In this document: positions 12,520-23,900 of the stretch, piece by piece | How the letters are laid out: each line of letters begins with the position of its first letter | How positions within the stretch are numbered: the stretch's first letter is position 1 | Assembly (NCBI GenBank): GCA_963921195.1 | Contig: OY992537.1 | Location: forward strand, 132,392,694 to 132,456,693 | DNA: 64,000 nucleotides | Reading direction: 5' to 3' | Source: Pegoplata infirma | Taxonomy: Eukaryota; Arthropoda; Insecta; Diptera; Anthomyiidae | The notes under the pieces: model-generated | Seen by the model: only the letters and a program-made list of their open reading frames with translations | Database searches by the model: none | Told to the model about the DNA's origin: nothing | Position numbers and translations under genes: made by a program

Positions 12520-12990
12520 TGTGTACCAAAATGCATATAACTTCTAAACCAACACATATACGAATATCGCAATAAATGAAAACCTTGGTATTGACATCAC
12601 CCTTCATGGGAAATTTGCAGAAACAAAAACAGGTCATGCATTACAAAGGACACGCATTATAAACACAATGTAACTTATTTTTATATTCAATGCACAAAAA
12701 TGCATATAACTCATGAACCAATACTCATACAAATATCGTTCATACATTGGTAATGATGTCACCTTTCATGGGAAATTCATAGAAACAAAATCAGTTCACC
12801 CAAACATAGAAATCGTATTACACAGGTATTGCACTATAATATATATAACTCATGAACTACACATAAAATGAACGTATTTACATAAAAACCTTGTTGTTTT
12901 CGTCACCTTTCATGGGAAATTTGCAGAAACAAAATTACGCCCTAGAGAGGAAACGCATTACTATCATAATGCTAAAACAAAATCAACACA
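12520..12990. repeat. Three-copy tandem repeat, about 140-165 bp period
   Basis: The phrase TTTCATGGGAAATT recurs at about 12602, 12765 and 12907, each time preceded by ATATAACT...GAACCA-type sequence and followed by AGAAACAAAA. The copies are imperfect. It lies within the old hAT-like composite. Confidence 0.75.
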
Positions 12991-14435
12991 TAATAATTCG
13001 ACAAATGTTTCTCCTGGTACCATTTTTTGTGGAAGCAATAGGTGAACCGTTTGCGAAATGTAAAGCTTGAAAAAGTATTCTAAAAGCTAATGGTGGTTCG
13101 ACGAAAGAGTTTTAACACATCTTAACTCCTTAAGTTGTGAACTGTTTTATTTGTATGTTTTTTATAAAACAAACTTTTTATAAATTCAGGTAAAGCTGCG
13201 AAAAGTTAACAACGGCTATGACGAAAGGTAAAAGAGGTTACTGAATACAGTTATCCTTTACAACAAATCTTTACAAAAATTCTCAAAAAATCTCGCGGAT
13301 CCCGATATTTAAAATATCCCAAAATTTCCAGGACCCCGAAATCGGGACCCTGAAAATTTTTCCTCAATCTCTAATCTCGGAATTCAGAAAAACCAATCCC
13401 GACTGGAAGCCCTAATTTGCATGGGTTGGAGCTGAGCTCCAACAGAAAGTGTGTTTTTGTCTGTATTTTCGTTGTTTGTGCAAAAGGCAAAGCCATTTGT
13501 CAGTGGTGAGTGTGTTTTTATAAGAGTAAAAAATGTAAATGAAAATGTATGTGAATGTAAATGTAAAATTTATATTAGAGTGGGTAGAAAAACAAATTTC
13601 AAAAAAAAAATATTTAACTTCATGAAAAATTTTTTAATATATATTTCCGAATTAATAAAGTTTCATAAAAATTACATCGATTTGTACATATTTTTATACT
13701 AAGGTAGAAATATAGATTTTTGCATTTTTTTTTGCATCACGGATTTGCATCATTAATTGTTTTGCATTCAGTATTCAAATGAATATTTTATATAAAAACA
13801 CTATACTATAATTTTATTCTATAGAATCATTCCCAAAATATGGTCCTATAGAAAAGATTTTAGCACTTAGGAAAAAGTTTTAAAATTTTGTTCTGATTGT
13901 GAAACATTTTTAAAACGACAAACTCTCAGGTTATCAAAAAATGTTTGTTCAGAGAAATGTTATTTTTATAATACAGACTTTGAAACATTATTTTCGAAGA
14001 ATTCTCAAATCCTGATACATTTTTTATGTTTTCATACTATGAAAGTTTTAATAGTTTTAAAACATTTGTTCTTTAAAAAAAGTCTCAGATTTTAAAGTAT
14101 TTTTAATTGACATTTTCTAAATTCTAAGGATTTTTTGATATAAAGTGTATTTTGACAATTGCTATTTTTAGACAATTTTGACACATGTGCCTACATAAAT
14201 ATTTTAAGATTCTGAGACATTTTTGCAATAGGTTCTAAGGATTTTTTTCCATAGAAAACTTTTAAAATTTATACATTTCTGCTATAGAAAAATTTCCGGA
14301 TTCTGAAACATTTTCATATGAAAAAACTCTCTGATTAGGTTAGGTTAGGTTGTAAGTGGCTGATGACGTTTTACGTCAACACACGTAGACTCTGAGGTCC
14401 ATTATGATACCACGGGACCGTAATAGGTTTCCCTA

Positions 14436-15899
14436 CTAGTCCCTGTCGTTAAACCATTTTGAGCTTCTTATAAAACTCCTTAGATGTTTAATTTTGACAT
14501 CCAACAAATCAGAAAGATCGTACAGCTCCCTAGATCCCAGTGAAGCAAGTCTCTGACCAGAAAGTGCCGGGCAATGGCAAATAAAGTGTTCGATAGTTTC
14601 CAACTCCTCTTCATCCATGCAACTTCGGCAAAAGTCATTCGACGGCACATTTAACCGCTCTGCGTGCTTCCCTATAAGACAGTGTCCGGTAATTATAGAA
14701 ACCACCGTCGAAATCTCTCCTCTTGGAAGCGATATCAGCTCACTTGTGCGCCCCTGATTAAGAGAAGGCCAAATCAGTCGTGTTGTCTCACACGTCCATC
14801 CATTTGCCCATCTTTGATTAGTCTCCGTCGCAGAACAAAGCCGTAGGTTTTGCTTGCAAGTTTCTAGAGGCATACCAACACATTCCAATTCTGTTGGAAC
14901 CTGTAAGGTAGTTCCTAGTCTTGCAAGCTCATCGGCTTTGCAATTCCCTGGAATGTATCTGTGCCCTGGGACCCATATGAGTCGTATGTTAAACTGCTTG
15001 GCCATCTCATTTAAAGACGTGCGGTAGTTAAGGGCAGATCTTGTTTTCAGAAACATTGAATCCAGGGACTTGACCGCGGCTTGACTGTCAGTATAGATGT
15101 TGACTGCGGTTGTAGACAAGACATTGCAGCTCAACCAGTCAGCCACTTCTTTTATTGCCAGCATCTCTGCCTGGTAAACACTGCAATGATCTGGCAATCT
15201 ACGAGCCAGGCTCAACCCAAGCTCTTCCGAATAGACTCCAAAGCCCACTTGTTCGTGCAGCCTCGATCCATCTGTGTAAAAATTTATGGTAGCTCCACCA
15301 CCCGGAGTATCCCCCATCCAAGACTCCCTGGATGGTATCATAGTGGTAAAGTGGCGCTCAAAGAGGCTCAAAGAGGGAGCACAGTCCACATTTTGTGGTA
15401 TTGTTATCTTTTTCAAGATCGCGCTATGGCCACAATCACTGCTCCTCCATTGCAGCGTGCTATTAAGTTGAATTGCCGACGCAGCCACATACTGCCTACC
15501 CAATATGTCCAAGGGTATCAGGTGAAGGAGGATTTCTAATGCAGCCGTAGGTGTAGTACGAAGAGCACCATTGATGCACATTGACGCCATTCTCTGTACC
15601 TTCGTGATAAAGTCAATGTTCGCTTTTGTTTCTAAAGCAGGCCACCAGACAATGATTCCATACAGCAAAATTGGACGCACCACTGCTGTATAGATCCAAT
15701 GAACGACTTGAGGGCTAAAACCCCATCGTTTTCCAATGGCCCTTTTACAGGAATACAAAGCAATCGTTGCTTTTCTCACCCGTTCCTCAATATTACGCCT
15801 GAAATTCAGCTTCCTATCTAGAAATACTCCAAGATACTTGGCTCCATCTGAGAAGGTGATTTCAGTATCGTCCAGAGAAATAGGATCAAAAGCAGGAAT
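14436..15899 (-). CDS. F1 RT connection, RNase H and zinc-knuckle domain
   Basis: In frame with the RT segment across one TAG codon. After the TAG it reads IPAFDPISLDD and SDGAKYLGVFLDRK, then WIYTAVVRPILLYGIIVWW. The 447-residue open part (from 15779) shows RNase H with FYTDGS (D170), YQAEMLAI (E205), IYTDSQAA (D231) and PGHRYIPGNCKADELA (D283). A C-terminal FCRSC...EHFICHC (C384, C387, H398, C403) matches the CX2C-HX4C module common at the end of I/LOA-type polyproteins. RNase H would remove template RNA during reverse transcription. All RNase H catalytic acids are intact, making this the youngest-looking coding sequence in the window. Confidence 0.9.
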   Translation of the reverse strand: MPAFDPISLDDTEITFSDGAKYLGVFLDRKLNFRRNIEERVRKATIALYSCKRAIGKRWGFSPQVVHWIYTAVVRPILLYGIIVWWPALETKANIDFITKVQRMASMCINGALRTTPTAALEILLHLIPLDILGRQYVAASAIQLNSTLQWRSSDCGHSAILKKITIPQNVDCAPSLSLFERHFTTMIPSRESWMGDTPGGGATINFYTDGSRLHEQVGFGVYSEELGLSLARRLPDHCSVYQAEMLAIKEVADWLSCNVLSTTAVNIYTDSQAAVKSLDSMFLKTRSALNYRTSLNEMAKQFNIRLIWVPGHRYIPGNCKADELARLGTTLQVPTELECVGMPLETCKQNLRLCSATETNQRWANGWTCETTRLIWPSLNQGRTSELISLPRGEISTVVSIITGHCLIGKHAERLNVPSNDFCRSCMDEEELETIEHFICHCPALSGQRLASLGSRELYDLSDLLDVKIKHLRSFIRSSKWFNDRD

Positions 15900-16898
15900 C
15901 TAATTTTTCCTTGTAAACAAAACAAGCTCTGTTTTACTAGGATTAACTCCTAGACCGCAGTCTATTGCCCATTTAGACAGATCTTTCAGAGAACCCTGAA
16001 GAATGTCCCGCAATGTTGGCAGATGCTTCCTCTTTACCGCTATCGCGACATCGTCAGCATATGCGACAACATGACAACCACGTGCTTCTAGAGATAGTAG
16101 CATTGAATTCAGTACCAGGTTCCAAAGAAACGGCGAAAGAACACCTCCTTGTGGTGTGCCCCTATTGACAAATCGAGATATGACGGACGCTCCCAATTCA
16201 GACGTTATACGTCTATTGGCAAGTAGGTTTTCCACCATTAAAACGATTTCACGCTTTACTCCCAGACCAGACAATGCCAATATTATCGATTCTGGGATGA
16301 CATTATTAAAAGCCCCCTCAATATCAAGAAAGGCCACCATAGTGTACTCCTTTACCGAAAGCGATCTCTCGATGGTACCAACGAGCTCATGAAGAGCTGT
16401 TTCCGTTGATCGTCCCTTGCTGTATGCATGTTGCTTTGTCGAAAGCAACCTCGGGTCAATCACTCTACGCAAATATGAGTCTATCATTCGTTCCATTGTC
16501 TTTAACAAAAAAGAAGACAGACTAATTGGTCTGAAATTCTTCGGAGCTGTGTGGGAACTTTTCCCAGCCTTCGGGATAAATACGACTCTTGTATCCCTCC
16601 ATTTTAAAGGAATATACGACCAGTTGATGCATGCTGTGTATAGATTATATAGCAACGGGGCTATATAGTCCAACACTTGCTGCAACTCAGCCGGGATTAT
16701 ACCATCAGGTCCCGGGGATTTATAGGGCCTGAAGCTTTTTATCGCCCAGATTAATGTTGGCATATTTATTATTTCCGAAGCAATTTCAGATGCTTGGGCG
16801 TCAGAACGTTCCAAAGCTTGAAACGGCGTCATGGATTTGCCCGGAAAATGCGTGTTTAAAAGGAGATCCAGCGACTCTCCACTGGAGGAAGACCACAC
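15900..16898 (-). CDS. F1 reverse transcriptase domain (332-residue open frame)
   Basis: Encodes the RT part of the F1 polyprotein, which copies element RNA into DNA at the target site. The linker LLNTHFPGKS is at residues 13-22 and FRPYKSPGPDGIIPAE at 56-71. RPISLSSFLLKTMERMID (123-140) is followed by motif A FLDIEGAFN (catalytic D192), motif B GTPQGGVLSPFLWN (247-260), motif C YADD (280-283) and SKTELVLFTRK (321-331). All RT catalytic residues are present. The first Met is not a natural start; EN is missing upstream. It ends at an in-frame TAG (15900-15902); other F1 copies have AAG or AGG there, and the same frame continues into the next open frame. Confidence 0.9.
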   Translation of the reverse strand: MWSSSSGESLDLLLNTHFPGKSMTPFQALERSDAQASEIASEIINMPTLIWAIKSFRPYKSPGPDGIIPAELQQVLDYIAPLLYNLYTACINWSYIPLKWRDTRVVFIPKAGKSSHTAPKNFRPISLSSFLLKTMERMIDSYLRRVIDPRLLSTKQHAYSKGRSTETALHELVGTIERSLSVKEYTMVAFLDIEGAFNNVIPESIILALSGLGVKREIVLMVENLLANRRITSELGASVISRFVNRGTPQGGVLSPFLWNLVLNSMLLSLEARGCHVVAYADDVAIAVKRKHLPTLRDILQGSLKDLSKWAIDCGLGVNPSKTELVLFTRKN

Positions 16899-18005
16899 TG
16901 ATACTGAGGCAATTTTCTTACCGAGGCAATTTTCTTACCGAAAAATTCTGCTATTAAAACAAATTCGTTGTTTAAAAAAATTCTTAGATTTAGAAACATT
17001 TTCTAAATCGTAGAATAAAATATCTCAGATTCTGAGATATTTTATTTATGTTAAAATATTCTAACATTTTACAACAGTTTAGGAGCAAAAAGGCTCCAAA
17101 AATCGACGATAGTCAACTATCGTTTAATATGATCACAGTCCAGATTCTGAAAGATTATTCTTATGGAAAAAGTCTCAGGTTCTGAAAGACCCTTTTAACA
17201 AGATTGTTTGCTTTGGCAAATTTCGTAGAATAACAAAAGATAGTTTTCGGTCTACTTTAATGTATGCATTCCTTTATTCAGAGCTTTGAAAGAATTTATA
17301 TTTTAATGAATATTTCACAAATTTATTTTGTAGAGGTTTTTCTACTATATAGAAGCCATACGCAATTCACTAATAAGCGTCGAGACAATCCTGACAAAAT
17401 GTCAGAAAAAATGACATAAAATGTTTTTTTTAAGGTGGTGACAGTTTAAAAGACGAGTTTTTTTCTCAGGACCGATTTGAATCATTTACTTACCAAAGTG
17501 GATGGTATATTCCTAAAAATTTGACCGATTGACACAAAAGTTGGACAATGTATTAGTTTAGTCTGGAGAAAAATCTTTTAAGTTTAATCAAGATAGGTGG
17601 CGCTGTAGTCGTGATAATTAAATTTCTTATAAATAATAATACTATTTGACTCAAATTCACAAAATCAATTTTTTAAACCATTTCTTACCAGCGTGTGTTT
17701 GAACCAGGCGCGGATCCACGGGAGGAAAAGAAATTCGAAAAAAGACAAAAAGGAAGGAAAAAATAATAAAAATTTGGGAATTTTTCTTTAGAAAAAAAAT
17801 TTAAATTTTTTCTAAAGGAATAAGTTGCGAATTTTTCTATAGGAAAAACCTTAGAATTAATCAATGGGAAAAATCTATGAATTTTTCTTTAGGAGAAATT
17901 TTCAATAGAAATTTTTTATGAAAAATGTTTTAGAATCTTAAAATTTATCTTAAGGAAAAATGTCTTGGAATGTTTGAATTTGTCTAAATGAAAAAAGTCT
18001 CGGTA

Positions 18006-18508
18006 CACAGAAAAAAACGAATTTTTATATTGACCCCCATATTTGTGAATACAATTAACTTTTTCACTGAAAGTGCTCCTATACGAAAATTTGTGATATC
18101 AACTAACGTTTATAAATATTGATTGTTGAAAAAAATGTAAAAAAAAATTGATAAACGAGTTTGTAATAGTTCTCTAAAATTATTATTTGTATTGACAAAC
18201 GTACAAAATCTTAAATTTTTTTTCAACAAAGAAATTCAACAAACACAAACACAATTTGTTGATCAGACAAACGTAAAGAATCTTATTTTTTTTTTCAACA
18301 AAGAAATTCAACAAACACAAAAACTATTTGTTTATATGATAAAATAATTTTGAAATAAAATTACTTGACTGAGTTTGTAAAAAACAAAATCGAAGTTTTG
18401 TATTATAGACTAACAGGCTGCCGTTTTTATTAAATGTTTGGTTGATATCATTTGGTTGATTTACAATTCCTGTTTGTTGATTTAAATTTGACGATTTTAT
18501 TTTCTGTG
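18006..18508. mobile_element. CACAG-ended MITE, 503 bp, TA target duplication
   Basis: Ends CACAGAAAAAAACGA and its reverse complement-like TTTTATTTTCTGTG. The element is flanked by TA on both sides (18004-18005, 18509-18510). It contains a near-duplication: CAAAGAAATTCAACAAACAC occurs at about 18225 and 18298. It is nested in the old 35-bp array. No coding sequence. It belongs with the other CACTS/CACAG-ended elements in this window. Confidence 0.75.
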
Positions 18509-19894
18509 TATATTAAAAATACGAGAATTTTTCTAGATAAAAGATTTGGGAATTTTCAAATTTAGAATAATTTAGTAATTTTTCTTAAGAAAAATTTGAC
18601 AATTTTTATAAGGAAAATTTTTCATTTTTTTTCTATAGGAGAAATCTTATAGTTTTTCTATAGGAAAAATTGGGGAGTGTCTATAGGAAAAATTTGAGAA
18701 GATGATGGGAAATAAGGAAAGAGAAAAAAGAAGGAATCTTTTCTAAGAAAAATGTCCATGAATTTCAAAATTTTTCTAAAGAAAAAATGTTTTTGAATCA
18801 TAGAATTTATTTATTAGAAAAAAGTCTCGAAATCTTTTAATATAGGAAAAAAATAAAATTTCTTCAGAGGAAATTTCACAATTTTTCTATAAAAAAAATT
18901 ACGAATCTGAAAAGACTCACAGATTCATTGTAATTTTTGCTATAAAAAATGTCTCGGAAACTGAGATTTTTCAATTTAAAAATGTGTCAGAATCTAACAC
19001 TTTCTTTAGGTAAAATATCTCAGACTTTGAAATTGTTTCTATTTGATAGATGTCACAGGAAGTAAAACTTTTTTAGTTGGAAAAGCTAAGAACTTTTTGT
19101 GGGAAAAAATTCTTAGAATCCTAGAAAAAATCTCAGACTTTTTTGTTAGGAAAAACCTTTCAGAATTAGCAAGTTTTTTATATAGAACAAATTTTTTATG
19201 AAAAATGACTCAGGATATGAGAATTTTCTATAGAAAAATGCCTCAGATTCTGAGACTTTAAAGAAAAATTTCCCGGAATATGCGAACATGTTTCCGACTC
19301 TGTGTTTTTTTTTTTTTTATTTGAAAATTGTCTCAGAATCTAAAACTTTTTCTGTAGAAAATGTTAAAGACTCATACTCTGAGACTTTTTCTGTAGCAGA
19401 AATCTCTTAAGAGCAAGACCTTTTCAATAGGGAAAATATATGTAAGACTGTGTTGTAGGAAATATGCCTAAATTCACATATTTTCTAAAAAATGTTTGAG
19501 AATCTTTGAGTGTTTTTCTATTAAAAAATAACTCAGAATCTAGAGTACTGCCTCAAAAAATGTTAAAAGCATTAGATTCTTAAATTTTTCTGTTTCTGTG
19601 TTTTAAAAAGTGAACATTTTGTAGTAGAAAGAACTTTCGTTATCTAAGACTTTTTTAGTAGAAAAACATAAAAGAAAAAAAATATTTCAGAACATAAGAA
19701 GCTTTCTATAGGGAAAAAGTAACTAAGGCGGGTGGTAAATTCTCTGTCTAATCAGCAGAAAAATCTGCTGAAAATACTACCATTTTGAGCCATATGAGAA
19801 ATCTGCTGATTTTAGCAGACACGGTTTGCTAAATATCTGTCATAAGAGGTGAATAAATATAACAAGAAAAAAAAAACATACGCCGCCAGCCAGC

Positions 19895-19970
19895 ATCGAA
19901 CTCGCCACCTTCCGATTTGAAAGTACACTTCTTAACCACTACGCTACGGAAGCTTATACTTTTATCTAGC
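19895..19970 (-). ncRNA. tRNA-like / tRNA-derived sequence (not a functional tRNA)
   Basis: The minus strand reads TAGCGTAGTGG (box A-like, RNA polymerase III) and, about 40 bp on, GAGTTCGATGC (box B-like). The T arm pairs at 4 of 5 positions, but no acceptor stem or anticodon stem closes. This fits a tRNA-derived SINE head or a decayed tRNA copy embedded in the MITE. Confidence 0.5.
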
Positions 19971-19994
19971 GTTTTAGTTATTAAACATGTGTGT

Positions 19995-20152
19995 TGTTCG
20001 ACAGCAGAGAAATCTGATTTTAGCAGAAATATCTGCTGATTTTAGCAGAACAATCTACTGATTTCAGCAGAATAATCTGCTGATTTCAGCAGAACAATCT
20101 GCTGATTTCAGCAGAGCAATCTGCTGATTTCAGCAGAACAATCTGTTCTGCT
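19995..20152. repeat. 22-bp palindromic minisatellite (about 7 units)
   Basis: Consecutive units of the type AATCTGCTGATTTCAGCAGA plus two bases. Each unit is a hairpin (TCTGCTGA / TCAGCAGA). Related single hairpins occur at 19752-19830 and 20280-20300. Confidence 0.85.
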
Positions 20153-20941
20153 TTTTTTTTATATAAAAAAATTTCTTGAAAAAATAATGAAATTTAGCAA
20201 ACAAAATCAGTATAAACATAGTAAAATGTCTGTTATTTTCTTAAACTGAATGACAGAGATTTTAGTAAAAATATCCTTCTCAGCAGAACAATCTGCTAAA
20301 AGATTGCTAATTCAAATTGAAAGTCGTTTTACAGATTTTTTGACAGAGTTTTTCTTTTGAGTGTAAAAATATGTTTTTAGCAAGAATTCCATATATTCTA
20401 AAAGCATTTCTGTAGCAAAATGCCTCAGACCTTCAGAATTTTTCCAATGGGACAATAAAAAAATCATAAAAATTCTGTTTTAGGAAATGACTTAAACAAA
20501 TTTTAAAATCATGATACTTTTTTGGGAAAATCATGTCTCAAATCTCCTATATTTTCTATTGGAAAATTGTTTCAGGTTCTGCGTCTTTTTCTGTCAGAAA
20601 ATTGCTTTAGAAAATATCAAACATATTCGTGAATTCTAAAACTTTTTCTATAGGAATACATTTTGAAAATTTAGAATTGTTTCCATAGTAAGTACTACAC
20701 TCAAAATATTTTGTAGGCAAAAATAAATGAAAAACACACTTAAAACAAGTGAATAAACAATTGAAAACCACCCCAGTAATTATTCATTTATTTTAACAAA
20801 CATCAACATTTATTTTTTACTGTTGACAAATAAATAACATTAAACATTAAAAAATTACGTTTTTTTCACTCTTTTTTACTAAAATATTCGAAAAAAATAA
20901 CCTACGAAAACATTAAAAATTAATGATAGTTCTGTTATTTT

Positions 20942-23900
20942 CAATGTTGGCAATCGATACCTTTTCAATACCGTTACCCGTTTCAAAACCCTTTAAATTG
21001 AATACCGGTACCAATACCAATACCGAAACTCAGTTTTGGTATCGGATACCGGTATCCAAAAACCTTTTCCTTCGGTATCGGTACGTACCGGTATTGAAAC
21101 GGTTTTTCTTAAAAACCATATTTTTTACAAAAAAAATTAATAGAAAGTTTGTAAATTTTTTTGGTTTTTTTAAATGAAAAATCGTACTCCAAATGCCTCA
21201 CCGAAGTCTCATAAAAATCAAAAAAATCTTTTGGCACCCACATCGTGAATTAAATAAAAATTAAAAAAGCCACTTCAATCGCGATGCGAGGGCAAAAAAA
21301 AATTATTTATTTTCACGAAATTTTTATGGATTCATTTTGACACCCAATAGAAACTTTCTGGACCCCTTTTGTACAGTATAGTTTTTTTGGGGTTTTTATT
21401 TAATCCGTGATGTGGGTGTCCAAGATTTTTTTTGATATATACAGGACTTCGGGAAAGGCATTTGGAATACTAGCAGGAGGTTTTCCACCATAGTATAATT
21501 TTTTTAAGTGGCTTAACTCGTAGAAATCGTCCATAAAAGTCTCATAATTCGCGAAAAAAATTGCTTGCAATATTTTTGAATGTGATCTTGTCTAGACAGG
21601 GAATACCTATTATTCCAAATAGATAACACCAAAAAAAACCTGGTTTCCTAGAAATAAGATGAAATATGTAATTTGTTGGGGTTTTTACTTTAACCGCGAT
21701 GCGGGAGGGAAATATATTTTACGGAGTCATTTTGACACCCAATAGAAACTTATTGGACCCTTTTCAGCTCAAACAAAAAATAAAGGTAAAAACCGATACG
21801 ACCTTATATTTATGTACTAAAGACATTGGAAAATGTCCAGCAAAACTTATGAGCAAAAGACTGAATTTCGGCAACGCTTACTTTCGAAAGGCAATTTCAG
21901 CCAAATCGGTTCAGTGGTTCAAAAGTTATTAAGGAAACCGTGAATTTCAGATTGGTTTCACCTTAAATTCACTTGTTGAAAAAACCGTTAAACCAGCTTT
22001 AAAAAAAATTGATGAGTCACGAAAATACTTTTCTACTTGTTTTTACATATTTTTTTAAAGTTTTTATACGATATGAAGGTCCGAAATCTGTTTTCCAACA
22101 AAAATAACTCTTTTAAAGCAAAAATTGTATATATTAAATCACCGTCGGTAACTATTAATATATGTGTTGCTGTTATTTTACAATAACAACAGTGCCTAAC
22201 CAAACAATAGTGTTGGTAGGATAAGTCGTACTAAACTTTGTGTTAAATGTTGTTTTTTTATTTTTAGTACCAAAAGGTACATAAAAATAAAATGTATTTA
22301 TTCGGCCTTTATATATGTATATATATTCGATTAGAGTTTTATTCTAGTTCGAGGCCCAAAAATATTTCTATTTATGATATTGTCATAATAGAGTATTTTT
22401 AATTTATTGCTTTAAAAAAGTTACTATCTCATAGTATGTCTGTACTGATCAGTTTCATCCCCACTAAAGGAATCTTCAGCAGACTTTAGAGAATCATCGT
22501 TGGTCAATCAAACATCAAACCAGACATAATATTTGATATATTTCCCAAGTTATATGAGAAGTACTATTATGAAGGTCCGAAATCTGTTTTCCAACAAAAA
22601 TAACTCTTTTAAAGCAAAAATTGTATATATTAAATCACCGTCGGTAACTATTAATATATGTGTTGCTGTTATTTTACAATAACAACAGTGCCTAACCAAA
22701 CAATAGTGTTGGTAGGATAAGTCGTACTAAACTTTGTGTTAAATGTTGTTTTTTTATTTTTAGTACCAAAAGGTACATAAAAATAAAATGTATTTATTCG
22801 GCCTTTATATATGTATATATATTCGATTAGAGTTTTATTCTAGTTCGAGGCCCAAAAATATTTCTATTTATGATATTGTCATAATAGAGTATTTTTAATT
22901 TATTGCTTTAAAAAAGTTACTATCTCATAGTATGTCTGTACTGATCAGTTTCATCCCCACTAAAGGAATCTTCAGCAGACTTTAGAGAATCATCGTTGGT
23001 CAATCAAACATCAAACCAGACATAATATTTGATATATTTCCCAAGTTATATGAGAAGTACTATTATGAAGGTCCGAAATCTGTTTTCCAACAAAAATAAC
23101 TCTTTTAAAGCAAAAATTGTATATATTAAATCACCGTCGGTAACTATTAATATATGTGTTGCTGTTATTTTACAATAACAACAGTGCCTAACCAAACAAT
23201 AGTGTTGGTAGGATAAGTCGTACTAATCCTTTAGTGGGGATGAAACTGATCAGTACAGACATACTATGAGATAGTAACTTTTTTAAAGCAATAAATTAAA
23301 AATACTCTATTATGACAATATCATAAATAGAAATATTTTTGGGCCTCGAACTAGAATAAAACTCTAATCGAATATATATACATATATAAAGGCCGAATAA
23401 ATACATTTTATTTTTATGTACCTTTTGGTACTAAAAATAAAAAAACAACATTTAACACAAAGTTTAGTACGACTTATCCTACCAACACTATTGTTTGGTT
23501 AGGCACTGTTGTTATTGTAAAATAACAGCAACACATATATTAATAGTTACCGACGGTGATTTAATATATACAATTTTTGCTTTAAAAGAGTTATTTTTGT
23601 TGGAAAACAGATTTCGGACCTTCATAATAGTACTTCTCATATAACTTGGGAAATATATCAAATATTATGTCTGGTTTGATGTTTGATTGACCAACGATGA
23701 TTCTCTAAAGTCTGCTGAAGATTCCTTTAGTGGGGATGAAACTGATCAGTACAGACATACTATGAGATAGTAACTTTTTTAAAGCAATAAATTAAAAATA
23801 CTCTATTATGACAATATCATAAATAGAAATATTTTTGGGCCTCGAACTAGAATAAAACTCTAATCGAATATATATACATATATAAAGGCCGAATAAATAC

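Larger units (their letters stand above)
10540..13414. mobile_element. Old hAT-like composite element, 2.9 kb
   Basis: The left end TAGGGATTCCAATCTTG is matched at the right by TAGGGCTTCCAGTCGGGATT (reverse complement of 13395-13414). The flanks ATATGAAT (10532-10539) and ATTTGCAT (13415-13422) agree at 6 of 8 positions, consistent with a decayed 8-bp TSD. Subterminal regions are rich in CGGGATTTTCGGGAT-type repeats at both ends. No transposase was recognised. It contains at least two other repeats (10656-11195 and 11492-12441) and a three-copy tandem repeat at 12520-12990. A related solo right end lies at 25836-25916. Confidence 0.65.
14335..16955 (-). mobile_element. F1 non-LTR retrotransposon, 5'-truncated, best-preserved copy
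   Basis: Minus-strand element with its 3' end at 14335, where the plus strand reads three TTAGG units (14335-14349), that is a CCTAA tail on the element strand. The 3' UTR matches the copy ending at 3546 (CTCAGAGTCTACGTGTG and GCCACTTACAACC). The body holds the RT/RNase H open frames annotated separately. It stops near 16955, just upstream of the EN/RT linker, as expected from 5' truncation. At the 5' junction GAGGCAATTTTCTTACC occurs twice in tandem (about 16905-16938). I could not identify a target-site duplication. Confidence 0.9.
19722..20363. mobile_element. Probable CACTC-family MITE carrying an AGCAGATT hairpin array
   Basis: The right end TTTTTCTTTTGAGTG followed by TA (20364-20365) matches the CACTC family. 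The left end is degraded (TA then ACTAAGG...CTCTGTC), sharing CTCTGTC with the inverted right end. The interior contains palindromic repeats of TCTGCTGATTTCAGCAGA and a tRNA-like segment. Boundaries on the left are uncertain. Confidence 0.45.
13800..20690. repeat. Old diverged array of the 35-bp palindromic satellite
   Basis: Across 13800-14330 and 16960-20690 the phrases TTCTCAGATTCTGAGAC and TTTTTCTATAGAAAAA recur in degraded form (for example 14215-14310, 17010-17040, 19210-19260, 20570-20660). The spacing is near 35-40 bp and the orientation is mixed. It is clearly the same unit as the well-preserved array at 43650-48190. The array is interrupted by an F1 retrotransposon (14335-16955) and by MITEs (18006-18508, 19722-20363), so it predates them. 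Boundaries are approximate. Confidence 0.7.

Noticed and set aside
14335..14349. TTAGG units as a telomere remnant
   Set aside because: Only three units, and they join exactly to the 3' UTR of an F1 element that has the same type of tail elsewhere.
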